A DNA stretch of 64,000 nucleotides from Cylindrospermopsis curvispora GIHE-G1 (GTDB taxonomy: Bacteria; Cyanobacteriota; Cyanobacteriia; Cyanobacteriales; Nostocaceae), in the NCBI RefSeq assembly GCF_014489415.1, contig NZ_CP060822.1, positions 124,001 to 188,000 of the forward strand, read 5' to 3'. Positions 9,589 through 18,935 of the stretch are shown piece by piece. How positions within the stretch are numbered: position 1 is the stretch's first letter; each line of letters begins with the position of its first letter. The position numbers and the translations under genes were made by a program. The notes beneath the pieces were generated by a model. That model worked only from the letters and a program-made list of their open reading frames with translations, searched no databases and was not told the DNA's origin.

Positions 9589-10608
9589 ATGAAAATGAGA
9601 AAACTTTACTTTTTATTACCGGGAACAAATGGTAAGTTCGCCTGTGGCGGTCTTTGGGCTGAGTTAAAAACCATTAATTTAGTCCGCAACATCTGTAATG
9701 CAGAAGTTGTCACCTATCGACAACGGGAAAAAAACCAACTGTTTTTGGATGATCTCCTCCCAGACCCAAGTTTGCAGGATGTGATTTTTGTGGTTAGCTG
9801 GGGATTTGACATTCCTAAATTGGTACGTAAACTGCAAAAATACAATGTGGTCTATCATGCTCACAGTGCTGGGTATAAATTCCATCTGCCATCTCCCATA
9901 CCTATTATTGCGGTTAGTCGCAATACTATGGGATATTGGGGACAAAAAGCACCCAATAATTTAATTTATTACTTACCTAATCAAATTTCTGACGAGTTTA
10001 CTAATCTTCATTTAGACAGGGATATTGATGTTCTCGTCCAGTGTCGCAAGTCCTCAGAATATCTACTTCACCAATTAATTCCCGCACTCCAACAAAAATG
10101 TCGGGTTTTAGTAGCGGATTCCTATGTTCCAGACCTACCAGGACTATTCAATAGGTCGAAGATTTACCTTTATGACTCTGCGGAATACTGGGCCCAACAG
10201 TCTGTTAGTGAGGGCTTTGGGTTACAACCCATGGAAGCTTTGGCCTGTGGTTGTCAGGTATTTTCTAGTATTAACGGTGGTCTTTCAGATTATTTAGATC
10301 CCGCATTTAATTGCCATAAAATAGCTGGTTATTCTCTTGAGTATGATTTACAACGCATTATAAAAATATTGGATTCCCCAGTTCATTTTTTAACTTTGTC
10401 TAATCAAGTTTTATCTGAATATCGAGCTGAAAGCATCACAGCACGACTTTCAGTAATCCTATCGGAAATTAACCACTTTTTTGACCATCAAAGCCATCAA
10501 TTATCTACTATTCCTCAACTTACTAAATTCCGATTGGCAACTTTACTGATGAAAAGGCTCTATGGGAAATTTATTCATCGGTACTTTAATTTGCCTAAAT
10601 CTAAATAG
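9589..10608 (+). CDS. Glycosyltransferase, GT4-like (GT-B fold)
   Basis: 339 residues. The donor-site motif SEGFGLQPMEALACGCQVF (about residue 205) is the E-x7-E pattern of GT-B retaining glycosyltransferases, followed by NGGLSDYLD. The N-terminal half has the GGLWAELKTINLVR acceptor-side start and short beta-strands (IFVVSWG, VVYHAHSAG, IIAVSRNTM). No membrane segment is seen, so it should be cytosolic or peripheral, transferring a nucleotide-sugar to a glycan or lipid. Isolated between pedR and the DUF4912 gene, it offers no pathway clue. The C-terminal 60 residues are basic and could contact membrane. Confidence 0.75.
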   Translation: MKMRKLYFLLPGTNGKFACGGLWAELKTINLVRNICNAEVVTYRQREKNQLFLDDLLPDPSLQDVIFVVSWGFDIPKLVRKLQKYNVVYHAHSAGYKFHLPSPIPIIAVSRNTMGYWGQKAPNNLIYYLPNQISDEFTNLHLDRDIDVLVQCRKSSEYLLHQLIPALQQKCRVLVADSYVPDLPGLFNRSKIYLYDSAEYWAQQSVSEGFGLQPMEALACGCQVFSSINGGLSDYLDPAFNCHKIAGYSLEYDLQRIIKILDSPVHFLTLSNQVLSEYRAESITARLSVILSEINHFFDHQSHQLSTIPQLTKFRLATLLMKRLYGKFIHRYFNLPKSK

Positions 10609-11054
10609 CCAGGTTTATTTAAAACTATAAACAATCCTAAATAACCACTTCCAATTTTAAACTATTAACTCTTTCTTAGATGTTCTATCCAGACCTATTT
10701 GGGTAGAATGTCATGCTTTACTAACAAAACTATCCGTTAACTGGGAGAAAATGTTATAATTTAATGACAATTGATCCCCAAAGACCTGATAAATAGGTAA
10801 AATGAGTAAAAAACCCACTCTACCCCTTGATCAATAGGCATAATTACCTGTTAATATTTCTTCAGGAAAAACACACCGCCCGATCCCAAAATCGGAAAGT
10901 ATGTAAGCAAATTTAAAAAACAATAAAAACGCTTATACGCTGGGTAAAACCAGAAGTCATGAATGAAAATTCATCTGGAATGGGTAGCATTTTATGAACC
11001 TTCCTATAATCAGGGGAAGTAACTTGCCCTACAAACTACTGGAGGCTAAAGCCA
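10609..11054 (+). other. Spacer upstream of the DUF4912 gene
   Basis: 446 AT-rich bases without a convincing ORF. A small hairpin CCGAT/ATCGG (10880-10884 with 10891-10895) is the only structure noticed. ACTGGAGG at 11038-11045 is a good ribosome-binding site for the gene at 11055. The stretch probably carries a long 5' untranslated region, but no promoter could be fixed. Confidence 0.35.
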
Positions 11055-12305
11055 ATGGCAAAAGAACGCCCACCTATGGAGGAGATGACTCTCAGGCAAC
11101 TCCGCAAAGTTGCTAGTGAGTATGGTGTCTCTCGGTACAGCAGGATGCGTAAATCCCAACTGCTGGCATCAATTCAAGAAGTGCAAACTCGCAAATTTTC
11201 GATTAGTCCATCTCAGTCGTTGGAGGCGCAGGAAAACGTGGAAGCAACAAAATTTGAATTAGGTCAAGAAGATCGTAATGGTGGTTCTTTGTCTGACGTG
11301 GATGCTGGACTAGGAGATTTACCAGGTGGTTATGGTGAAAGTCGCATCGTACTTTTACCCCGGGATCCACAATGGGCTTACACCTACTGGGATATACCTA
11401 ATGAGCATAAGCAAGAGTTGCGTCGCCAAGGTGGACAACAATTGGCTCTACGGATTTATGATGTCACCGATGTTGATTTAGATCATCAAAGTCCTCATAG
11501 TCTTCAAGAATATCCTGCAGACGAATTGGCCAGGGAATGGTACTTACCTATTCCTGTGAGCGATCGCGATTATGTTATAGATATTGGCTATCGTACTCCC
11601 GATGGTCGCTGGTTGGTGCTAGCACGTTCTGCGAGGGTTCATATTCCTCCTGTATATCCCTCGGATTGGATTGAAGATGTGTTCATCACCGTGAATTTTG
11701 AGGAAGACCTGCGTGGTAAGACTAAGTATGAATTAATACCTCCTGCTAAGAAAGCGGCGATTGCAGCAGAAGCTGCAAGTGCTGCAATTCACGACCAAAT
11801 GCTTAGTTTAGCGGAATCAGGGGAAGCACAAAGAGTTGCTGGTTCCCTGTTTGGCTCTATGCAGCATGTACCTGGATCCGTACGTCCAGAACAGGCTATA
11901 AGTTCTTATGTCTTCCCATCCGGTGTTGGTATGTGGGCAGTTCCCACTGCATCTGGAATTAACGTTAATATGTCCGGTGTTGGCATGTCCGGTGTCGGAT
12001 TCTCCGCTTCCGCTGTACCTGTACGTCCTCGACAATTCTGGTTGGTTGCTGATGCGGAACTAATTGTCTATGGTGCGACTGAACCAGATGCTACGGTGAC
12101 CATTGGTGGTCGTCCAATTAAACTTAATCCAGATGGTACCTTCCGTTTCCAAATGTCCTTCCAAGATGGTTTGATTGACTACCCAATTTTGGCTGTTGCT
12201 GCTGATGGTGAGCAAACCCGCTCTATTCACATGAAGTTTGAACGGGAAACACCTTCTCGCCATACTAATACCAAGGAAGAAGCTGTTCTGGAATGGCTTT
12301 CTTAG
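11055..12305 (+). CDS. DUF4912 domain protein with Rho-N/SAP-like N-terminus
   Basis: 416 residues in three parts. Residues 9-40 (MTLRQLRKVASEYGVSRYSR) look like a Rho N-terminal or SAP-like helical motif that often binds nucleic acid. About 95-225 is DUF4912 (IVLLPRDPQWAYTYWDIP, WYLPIPVSDRDYVIDIGYR, WLVLARSARVHIPP). A low-complexity Gly/Ser/Val stretch with repeated SGVGMSGVG-type units (about 300-318) links to a beta-rich end (VTIGGRPIKLNPDGTF) also found with DUF4912. Function is unknown; a nucleic-acid or polysaccharide role has been guessed for the family. Strong ribosome-binding site GGAGG lies eight bases before ATG. A hairpin terminator follows. Confidence 0.8.
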   Translation: MAKERPPMEEMTLRQLRKVASEYGVSRYSRMRKSQLLASIQEVQTRKFSISPSQSLEAQENVEATKFELGQEDRNGGSLSDVDAGLGDLPGGYGESRIVLLPRDPQWAYTYWDIPNEHKQELRRQGGQQLALRIYDVTDVDLDHQSPHSLQEYPADELAREWYLPIPVSDRDYVIDIGYRTPDGRWLVLARSARVHIPPVYPSDWIEDVFITVNFEEDLRGKTKYELIPPAKKAAIAAEAASAAIHDQMLSLAESGEAQRVAGSLFGSMQHVPGSVRPEQAISSYVFPSGVGMWAVPTASGINVNMSGVGMSGVGFSASAVPVRPRQFWLVADAELIVYGATEPDATVTIGGRPIKLNPDGTFRFQMSFQDGLIDYPILAVAADGEQTRSIHMKFERETPSRHTNTKEEAVLEWLS

Positions 12306-12340
12306 GTATTGAATTTTACATTACTTCATAACTGCAATTT

Positions 12341-12375
12341 CTCCCCCGCTATATAACTATGTGGCGGGAGTTTTT
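12341..12375 (+). terminator. Rho-independent terminator after the DUF4912 gene
   Basis: CTCCCCCGC (12341-12349) can pair with GCGGGAG (12364-12370), with a two-base C bulge and a 14-base loop, followed by TTTTT at 12371-12375. It lies 35 bases after the stop of the DUF4912 gene, between convergent genes. On the other strand the T tract is poor, so it mainly serves the plus strand. Confidence 0.6.
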
Positions 12376-12376
12376 C

Positions 12377-13330
12377 CTACTTTTGGTGTTTTTCATAGGC
12401 GGAAACTATCCTTTGCACCAGGGGATGACGCACCACATCCTTTTGGGTAAACTCACAAAATGCAATACCATCCACATGTTTTAAAATTTGTAAGGCCACG
12501 GTCAAACCTGAGTCTTGATTGAGGGGTAAATCGGTTTGGGTGAGATCACCGGTGATAACCATACGGGAACCGAAGCCTAAGCGGGTCAGCACCATTTTCA
12601 TTTGGGAAGGTGTAGTATTTTGGGCTTCGTCAACAATGATAAAGGCATTGTTTAAAGTACGCCCCCGCATATACGCCAAAGGTGCCACTTCGATGATTCC
12701 CCGTTCCATCAAGTTGGGTACTTTTTCAGGGTCAATAAACTCATTAATAGCGTCATAAAGTGGACGGAGGTAGGGGTTAACCTTTTGCTGCAAGTCCCCA
12801 GGTAAAAATCCTAGTCTTTCCCCAGCTTCCACTGCAGGACGTGTCAAGATCAATCTTTCAAACTGATTAGATAGCAGTTCTTGTACAGCAACCACAACAG
12901 CAAGATAGGTTTTGCCAGTGCCCGCAGGACCAACACCAAATGTTAGATCTCGTTTACGAATGGCTTCAATATATTGTCGTTGACGAAAAGTTTTAGCGCG
13001 AACCTCCTGACCGCGACGACTCTTAGCCAGAATGTCCCGTTGTAGATCTTGCAGTTCCCCCTGGCGATCGCCCTCTATTGCTTGACGTGCGGTCAAAATA
13101 TCCGCACTGGCAATATTATTCCCTGTACTCCAAAGCTCTTCTAGGGATTGGACTATTTTCACTGCTAGATCCACATGTTGTTCCTTACCGGAAACTAGAA
13201 GTTCTTGTCCCCTGAGGACCAAATTAGCTCCTGTTTGTTGGGACAGAAATTTCAGATTTGCTTCCCCATATCCTGCTAGTGCGATCGCACTAGGAATATT
13301 AGGTAACCCAATTATAACCGTACCTGCCAT
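12377..13330 (-). CDS. phoH: PhoH family ATPase
   Basis: 317 residues. An N-terminal 100-residue part resembles a KH-like RNA-binding fold (IALAGYGEANLKFLSQQTGA), followed by the PhoH P-loop ATPase: Walker A GPAGTGKTYLAV near residue 137, LTRPAVEAGERLGFLPGD, and Walker B IIVDEAQNTTP. PhoH proteins are cytosolic ATPases linked to RNA metabolism. The gene is the last of a same-strand group rpsP-khpA-phoH, consistent with an RNA-related role; khpA also encodes a KH protein. ATG 13330 is chosen; between khpA and this start lie two overlapping inverted repeats that could regulate it. A HIP1 octamer lies near its 5' end. Confidence 0.92.
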   Translation of the reverse strand: MAGTVIIGLPNIPSAIALAGYGEANLKFLSQQTGANLVLRGQELLVSGKEQHVDLAVKIVQSLEELWSTGNNIASADILTARQAIEGDRQGELQDLQRDILAKSRRGQEVRAKTFRQRQYIEAIRKRDLTFGVGPAGTGKTYLAVVVAVQELLSNQFERLILTRPAVEAGERLGFLPGDLQQKVNPYLRPLYDAINEFIDPEKVPNLMERGIIEVAPLAYMRGRTLNNAFIIVDEAQNTTPSQMKMVLTRLGFGSRMVITGDLTQTDLPLNQDSGLTVALQILKHVDGIAFCEFTQKDVVRHPLVQRIVSAYEKHQK

Positions 13331-13354
13331 ATTTGTAAAATTCGTGGAACATAC

Positions 13355-13398
13355 ATCCTTAACCTCATTAAAGAAGTTAAGGATCCCAGTATGAGGTT
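13355..13398 (-). promoter_or_regulatory. Two mutually exclusive hairpins upstream of phoH
   Basis: Hairpin A: ATCCTTAAC (13355-13363) with GTTAAGGAT (13376-13384), nine perfect pairs, 12-base loop. Hairpin B: AACCTCAT (13361-13368) with ATGAGGTT (13391-13398), eight perfect pairs. They share bases 13361-13363, so only one can form in full. They fill the gap between khpA and phoH, 25 bases before the phoH start. Neither is followed by a T tract. A role in differential expression or RNA processing is inference. Confidence 0.45.
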
Positions 13399-13407
13399 GT
13401 TGATAAC

Positions 13408-13827
13408 TTAACGACGGAAACGGGGTTTAGAAAAAGATCCGGGGGTATTTCCACTCCGTGATTTGGGTGGGAATATTTTTTCTTCCTCATCACTTCCATC
13501 TGGACTATGGGAATTATTGCCATAAATGTCCAGATATACCGATTGACCCGCTAATTCTGCTGCTGCTGTAACTACAGTCCTAATTGCCTGAATATTGCGT
13601 CCTCCCCGACCAAAAACCTTGCCTTTGTCCGTAGGGTCAAAAGCAATGCGAATCCAAGCCCGTTTTAGGGTATTGGACATTTCACAATCGATTCTCAAAG
13701 ACCCTGGGGAGTCCAAAAATGGTTCCACAAGAAATCTCACCAGTCCCGTATAGTTAGGACTGGTTGTTGATAATTTTGTCTCTAGCTTATGATGATGCGG
13801 CGTTGGCACTGACTTGTTCAAAAACAT
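13408..13827 (-). CDS. khpA: KH-domain RNA-binding protein KhpA
   Basis: 139 residues. The single KH domain is about residues 25-110, with the nucleic-acid-binding GxxG loop within [17 protein letters not shown]. The C-terminal tail is acidic then basic and proline/serine rich. The family binds RNA globally and works with KhpB in other bacteria. The start at 13827 lies 41 bases inside rpsP; a later start would cut into the conserved [13 protein letters not shown] helix, so overlap is preferred. The order ffh, rpsP, khpA, phoH on one strand is a typical RNA/ribosome neighbourhood. Confidence 0.88.
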   Translation of the reverse strand: MFLNKSVPTPHHHKLETKLSTTSPNYTGLVRFLVEPFLDSPGSLRIDCEMSNTLKRAWIRIAFDPTDKGKVFGRGGRNIQAIRTVVTAAAELAGQSVYLDIYGNNSHSPDGSDEEEKIFPPKSRSGNTPGSFSKPRFRR

Positions 13828-14050
13828 TAGCTTTTACTAAAAGGCGACGAACTGTGTCCGTAGGCTGAGCGCCTTGTTGCAGACGCTTTACAATACCAGG
13901 AACATCAAGACGCACTTCATCAGTTCTGGGGTTGTAAAATCCTAGTTCTTCCAAAGGACGACCATCACGACGAGATAGGTCGTTAATGGCAATAATACGG
14001 TAGCTTGCTTCCCGCTTTTTACCAAGTCGCTTTAAGCGCAATTTGATCAT
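13787..14050 (-). CDS. rpsP: 30S ribosomal protein S16
   Basis: 87 residues, normal for S16. Begins [20 protein letters not shown] and contains the conserved [21 protein letters not shown]16 is an early-binding structural protein of the 30S body. The gene lies 91 bases after ffh on the same strand and overlaps khpA at its 3' end, so ffh-rpsP-khpA-phoH may be one unit, as rpsP is often found beside ffh. Confidence 0.98.
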   Translation of the reverse strand: MIKLRLKRLGKKREASYRIIAINDLSRRDGRPLEELGFYNPRTDEVRLDVPGIVKRLQQGAQPTDTVRRLLVKANVFEQVSANAASS

Positions 14051-14141
14051 GTTGAGAGTTTATTCTCCTGTTAATTTATCAGTGGTCATTTTTTGGGCAT
14101 TAAACCCCAACTATAGCATAGCCATCAAGGAATAGGGAAAC

Positions 14142-15584
14142 CTATAGGGTGCCAAATCCTTTTTTCTTTTTTTCCTTCTTTTTCTTGGTGGTAGGTGGTG
14201 CGCCTCCAGGATAACCCCGCCAACCTGGACTGGGACGATTTCCTGCTGCTAGGGGGTTACCCCCACCAAACATACCTGGCGGAAAATTACCCTGTCCCAT
14301 TTGCTGCATTAGCGATCGCATCTTTTGAAAGTCTGATACTAATTTACTCACATCCGATTCTTTGTAACCAGAACCAGAAGCAATTCGCCTGCGTCTACTA
14401 GGAGAGCTAGCCAACAAATCTGGGTCTTTACGCTCTTGCTTAGTCATAGAACTAATCATAGACTCACAGCGTTTTAGTTGGGTTTCTCCTTGTTTCAACT
14501 GCTCATCAGAAATTTTATTCATTCCTGGGATTAATTTCATAATCCCACCTAAGGAACCCATATTTTTCATGAGGCGCAGCTGTTTCAGGAAGTCGGTAAA
14601 ATCAAACCTGGCCGAGAGAATTTTCTCCTGCATTTTCTCAGCATCAGCTAGATCAATTTCCTCCTGTGCTTTTTCCACCAAGGTGAGAACATCACCCATA
14701 CCCAAAATGCGGGATGCCATGCGATCAGGGTAAAATGGCTGTAGAGCTTCAACCTTTTCCCCTACACCGATAAATTTAATTGGGGCCCCAGAAATTTGCC
14801 GCACTGATAAAGCTGCACCACCTCGGCTATCACCATCCATTTTAGTCAAAATAGCACCGGTAATCCCAATCTGCTCATGAAAGGTGCGGGTCAAATTAGC
14901 CGCTTCTTGTCCCGTCATGGCATCCACAACTAACAGGGTCTCATCCGGTTTAATAGTTGATTTGATCCTGGATAATTCCGCCATCATGTCCTGGTCTATT
15001 TGTAACCTTCCAGCTGTATCAACAATTACTGTGTTGATCCCTTCATTCCTGGCTCTTTCCACTCCTTGACGAGCTATTTCAACTGGGTCAGCATCACTAC
15101 CCATTTCAAACACAGGTACGTCAATTTGCTTACCTAGGGTGACCAGCTGATCAATAGCTGCGGGACGATATACGTCCGTAGCTACCAGCAAACAACTGCG
15201 ATTGGTTTTTCTTAAATGCAGGGCTAACTTAGCAGTAGCGGTAGTTTTCCCCGTACCCTGTAAACCAGCCATGAGGACTACGGTGGTTTGGTCTTGTGCT
15301 TCTGCTAGAGGTACATTTTCTTCCCCCATGACCTGCACTAGTTCATCATAAACAATTTTGATAAACTGCTGGTCAGGTCGTACTCCAGATATTACCTCTG
15401 CTCCCTGGGCCTTGTTCTCAACATCGGCAATAAAATCCTTGACTACCTGTAAGTTAACATCTGCTTCTAACAAGGCACGACGCACTTCTCGCAAGGCATC
15501 TTGAATGTTAGATTGGGATATCTTGTCTTGTCCCCGGAGTTTTTTCCAGGCAGCTTCTAAGCGGTCAGATAATGCATCAAACAT
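14142..15584 (-). CDS. ffh: Signal recognition particle protein Ffh (SRP54)
   Basis: 480 residues with N, G and M domains in order. The helical N domain is about 1-95, with LREVRRALLEADVNLQVV. The GTPase G domain has GLQGTGKTTATAKLAL (P-loop) near 109, DTAGRLQ near 189 and TKMDGDSRGG near 246. The M domain follows, with MKLIPGM and a methionine-rich signal-sequence groove. The tail is a lysine cluster before GFGTL. It binds 4.5S RNA and nascent signal peptides and delivers ribosomes to FtsY and SecYEG. It starts at ATG 15584. Confidence 0.98.
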   Translation of the reverse strand: MFDALSDRLEAAWKKLRGQDKISQSNIQDALREVRRALLEADVNLQVVKDFIADVENKAQGAEVISGVRPDQQFIKIVYDELVQVMGEENVPLAEAQDQTTVVLMAGLQGTGKTTATAKLALHLRKTNRSCLLVATDVYRPAAIDQLVTLGKQIDVPVFEMGSDADPVEIARQGVERARNEGINTVIVDTAGRLQIDQDMMAELSRIKSTIKPDETLLVVDAMTGQEAANLTRTFHEQIGITGAILTKMDGDSRGGAALSVRQISGAPIKFIGVGEKVEALQPFYPDRMASRILGMGDVLTLVEKAQEEIDLADAEKMQEKILSARFDFTDFLKQLRLMKNMGSLGGIMKLIPGMNKISDEQLKQGETQLKRCESMISSMTKQERKDPDLLASSPSRRRRIASGSGYKESDVSKLVSDFQKMRSLMQQMGQGNFPPGMFGGGNPLAAGNRPSPGWRGYPGGAPPTTKKKKEKKKKGFGTL

Positions 15585-15673
15585 CTGGTCAAATATGAAT
15601 TTACATTATATATCATTGTATATAATTTATTATCTTAATTATCTTCTACAATCGACTTGACCTTGGCATTTTT

Positions 15674-17377
15674 GTGGTTTTGTCCCCAACTAATCAAAGC
15701 GCTGTTCATTGCATAAATCCTCACTGTCAACATCCCTATCCCCAACCCTGGGGAAATCGCTTTTGTAGTAGCTGTGGCAGTATTTTGTACCTGCTGGATC
15801 GCTATTACCCAATTCAACCTTTAGGTTTAGGTGGTTTCGCCCAGATATATACTGTCTGGGATGTTAAAACTCAAACTCAAAAAGTACTGAAGGTACTCTT
15901 GGAAAGTTCTCCAAAAGCATTGGAATTATTTATTCAAGAAGCAGAGGTTTTGAGTCAGTTCCATAATCCTGGAGTACCAAAAGTGGATGGATATTTTCAA
16001 GTTCATCTCCCTTACCCCAAACCATACCAGTTAGCTTGTCTGGTAATGGAGAAAATTGAGGGCTATACTTTAGAGCAACTACTTCAAAATTATCCCCATG
16101 GTTGTCCAGAGGATTTGGTCTTGAATTGGTTTACCCAAGCTCTGAAAATCCTATGGGAGTTACACACACATAAAATTATTCATCGCGATATCAAACCCTC
16201 TAATTTGATGTTGCGTATTCCTTCGTCTAACTCTCATTTAAAGATAGGAAGTTTAGTATTAATAGATTTTGGTGGTGCAAAACAAGTTATAAAAGACACT
16301 TTAAAATACCCCTCTTCTACTCGATTATTTTCCCTAGGATATAGTCCACCAGAACAAATAGCAGGAGGAAGTGTGGGACCAAGGGCAGATCTGTATGCTT
16401 TAGGAAGGACAATAATTGAATTGTTGACGGGTAAGCACCCTCAAGAACTAGAAGATCCCATGACAGGGAAATTACAATGGCGACAGTTTCGTCGTGTTAA
16501 TTCTCAATTAGCAGACCTACTAGATGAAATGATAGAGATGGAGGTGGCATACCGCCCCAAGGATGCAGCTAGTATTCAAAAGCGTTTACTGGCAATAACA
16601 CCAGTCAAATCACCAAGGGCAATTTTTTGGCAATGGCACAATTATCTGTTCCAAATCATTATTCAATTTACCCAAAAAGTTACTAATACAACTATATTGA
16701 CCATAGTTACCATTGGTAAATGCCTATTTGCTGTTTTGGCAATGATTTGGACGGTAATACTTACAGTTATGGGTGCTGGTGTGGGAACTATATTAGGTTT
16801 TTTCCTAGCATATTACACAAAAGTCGGTGATATAGTTGATATATTCATATCTATCCAAGTGAGCGAGCTAATTCGCCAAGTGATGTTTTTTCAACTCATC
16901 AACTCCCGAGAAGTTATTGTTTATGCCTTGGCAGGATTGGGCACATCCTGGGGAATTACACTAGCTAGTAGTTTTGGACAAATGAGAAAATTTTTGCCCT
17001 CGGGAATTCTGGCCTTAATAGGTTATAGTTTGAGTTGGATGAGTTGGCAACTAGTGGAGCCAGAATACGCAAAACCTATTATTTCCCTACTCATCTCAGT
17101 TTCCTTACTCGCCTGTGGTTTACAAATCACAAGTCATACTTTATACTATATACTATATTATCTACTTTTTAACTCTCTTGTGGTCGCTGTTACTTTATCA
17201 TTTTTAATAAGTCTAAAAACGCCAATTTATTTTATTCATTCCTATAATCAACCCGGTTATCTAGAATTATTTCAATATATAGCATCTTTTACTCTTATAG
17301 GTCTGATTAACAGCTTTTGTTTAGGACTAAGCCTTTATGTTATTAGTCCCTGTTTTCGCCGATTTGGATTAAAATAG
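15674..17377 (+). CDS. Membrane serine/threonine protein kinase with N-terminal zinc ribbon
   Basis: 567 residues. Residues 13-35 hold paired cysteines (CINPHC, CSSC) forming a small zinc ribbon. The kinase domain is about 44-305: glycine loop LGLGGFAQIY, VLKVL lysine, catalytic HRDIKPSNLML and metal-binding IDFGGAKQV, so it should be active. From about 325 there are six or more hydrophobic segments (for example TILTIVTIGKCLFAVLAMIW and GTILGFFLAYY), anchoring it in a membrane with an integral C-terminal region of unknown fold. Start is a GTG; TTG 15680 is an alternative. A PP2C gene at 61572 carries the same type of N-terminal zinc ribbon. Divergent from ffh. Confidence 0.85.
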   Translation: MVLSPTNQSAVHCINPHCQHPYPQPWGNRFCSSCGSILYLLDRYYPIQPLGLGGFAQIYTVWDVKTQTQKVLKVLLESSPKALELFIQEAEVLSQFHNPGVPKVDGYFQVHLPYPKPYQLACLVMEKIEGYTLEQLLQNYPHGCPEDLVLNWFTQALKILWELHTHKIIHRDIKPSNLMLRIPSSNSHLKIGSLVLIDFGGAKQVIKDTLKYPSSTRLFSLGYSPPEQIAGGSVGPRADLYALGRTIIELLTGKHPQELEDPMTGKLQWRQFRRVNSQLADLLDEMIEMEVAYRPKDAASIQKRLLAITPVKSPRAIFWQWHNYLFQIIIQFTQKVTNTTILTIVTIGKCLFAVLAMIWTVILTVMGAGVGTILGFFLAYYTKVGDIVDIFISIQVSELIRQVMFFQLINSREVIVYALAGLGTSWGITLASSFGQMRKFLPSGILALIGYSLSWMSWQLVEPEYAKPIISLLISVSLLACGLQITSHTLYYILYYLLFNSLVVAVTLSFLISLKTPIYFIHSYNQPGYLELFQYIASFTLIGLINSFCLGLSLYVISPCFRRFGLK

Positions 17378-17420
17378 TCAAACTTGATTTGAGTTGAGGA
17401 CCTAGCTCTTGCAAAAACAA

Positions 17421-17458
17421 GACCCCCCCAGGGTGGAACTAACCTCTCTGGGGGGATC
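17421..17458 (+). terminator. C-rich/G-rich hairpin after the kinase gene
   Basis: GACCCCCCCAG (17421-17431) pairs with CTGGGGGGATC (17448-17458) with one C-A mismatch and a 16-base loop. It lies 44 bases past the kinase stop. No T tract follows, so it may stabilise a 3' end or end transcription weakly. The rest of the 367-base spacer to 17744 is AT-rich, with no ORF seen. Confidence 0.45.
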
Positions 17459-17744
17459 ACATATTGGATAGTCTATAAGTCTTTCGGTATAGTCAGTTAA
17501 GTAAAATATAACCAATCTATTCTATTTTGGCTACCCCTTGAGAGTTCAATTAACAAAAATTTATAAAAAATTTATATTTATGGATTTTTATGGCTTTAAC
17601 CAGATCCCTTGAAATCATGAAAAAGAGAGAGAGCAGACCTTCCCAAACTTGATAAAAAAAGAATCTCTATATGCTTGAATTAGCCAATTAATCAACTATC
17701 ATAGTAGGGAGCTTAGCAAAGTACATTCCAAACAACTTCAAATA

Positions 17745-18923
17745 ATGCTAAACCGCATTAAAGATATAAGTAATAATCTTGCACCTCGCTTACGAGAAAT
17801 TTACCGTCACCTTCACGCCCACCCAGAATTGAGCGGTCAAGAGCATCAAACTGCAGCATTTGTGGCGGGTGTGTTGTCTTCCAGCGGGTTGCACGTCTTG
17901 GAGGGAGTGGGTAAAACTGGTGTGGTGGGGGAATTACTCACCAATCATCATGGAGAGGAGATTTTAGCAATTCGTACCGATATGGATGCCCTGCCTATAC
18001 AAGAACATAGTGGATTAGACTATGCTTCATTAAGGGAGGGAGTGATGCACGCTTGTGGTCATGATGTTCATACCACAGTAGGTCTGGGAACAGCCATGGT
18101 GCTATCGGAAATAGCCAACCATGTAGAAGGGAGAATCAGGTTTTTATTTCAACCTGCGGAAGAAATCGCCCAGGGTGCTAGTTGGATGGTACAAGAGGGA
18201 GCAATGAATGATGTTTGTGCTATTTTAGGAGTTCATGTTTTTCCCTCTATTTCTGCTGGATCTGTGGGTATTCGTTATGGTGCGCTAACTGCGGCAGCAG
18301 ACGATTTAGAAATTATTATTTTAGGTGAATCTGGACATGGCGCTCGTCCCCATGAAGCAGTGGATGCAATCTGGATTGCATCTCAAGTAGTTACTGCCCT
18401 ACAGCAAGCTATTAGTCGAACTCAAAATCCCTTACGTCCTGTCGTATTGAGCATTGGTAAAATTAGTGGTGGTAGAGCCCCAAATGTAATTGCCGACAAA
18501 GTTCAGTTATTGGGTACCGTGCGATCGCTTCATCCAGAAACTCGCAGTCAAATGCCAACATGGATAGATAAAATAGTTGCTAACGTTTGTAATTGTTATA
18601 ATGCCAAATATCAAGTGAATTACCGTCATGGTATATCCAGCGTGCAAAATGATTATTCCCTAACTCAATTATTACAATCTGCTGCGGAAGAAGCATGGGG
18701 TAGCGATTACGTACAGGTTTTACCAGAACCCTCTTTAGGAGCAGAGGATTTTTCCGTTTATTTGGATTATGCTCCCGGTTCCATGTTTCGTCTCGGGGTG
18801 GGATATAAAGACAGAATTATCAATCATCCCTTACATCATCCTCAATTTGAGGTAGATGACTCTGCAATTATTACCGGAGTTGTGACATTGGCCTATGCAG
18901 CATATAAGTACTGGCAAAAATAA
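17745..18923 (+). CDS. M20 family amidohydrolase (N-acyl amino acid hydrolase type)
   Basis: 392 residues. Metal ligands of the M20D subgroup are visible: MHACGHDVHT near residue 101 and the EE pair in QPAEEIAQGA near 140; HGARPHEAVDAIW near 198 belongs to the inserted dimerisation domain. The C-terminal FSVYLDYAPGSMF also fits. Such enzymes hydrolyse N-acyl amino acids, hippurate or auxin conjugates. It is cytosolic. It is followed after 12 bases by a hydrogenase-maturation-type protease gene, likely co-transcribed, though no functional link is known. Confidence 0.88.
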   Translation: MLNRIKDISNNLAPRLREIYRHLHAHPELSGQEHQTAAFVAGVLSSSGLHVLEGVGKTGVVGELLTNHHGEEILAIRTDMDALPIQEHSGLDYASLREGVMHACGHDVHTTVGLGTAMVLSEIANHVEGRIRFLFQPAEEIAQGASWMVQEGAMNDVCAILGVHVFPSISAGSVGIRYGALTAAADDLEIIILGESGHGARPHEAVDAIWIASQVVTALQQAISRTQNPLRPVVLSIGKISGGRAPNVIADKVQLLGTVRSLHPETRSQMPTWIDKIVANVCNCYNAKYQVNYRHGISSVQNDYSLTQLLQSAAEEAWGSDYVQVLPEPSLGAEDFSVYLDYAPGSMFRLGVGYKDRIINHPLHHPQFEVDDSAIITGVVTLAYAAYKYWQK

Positions 18924-18935
18924 GATATATATTCC

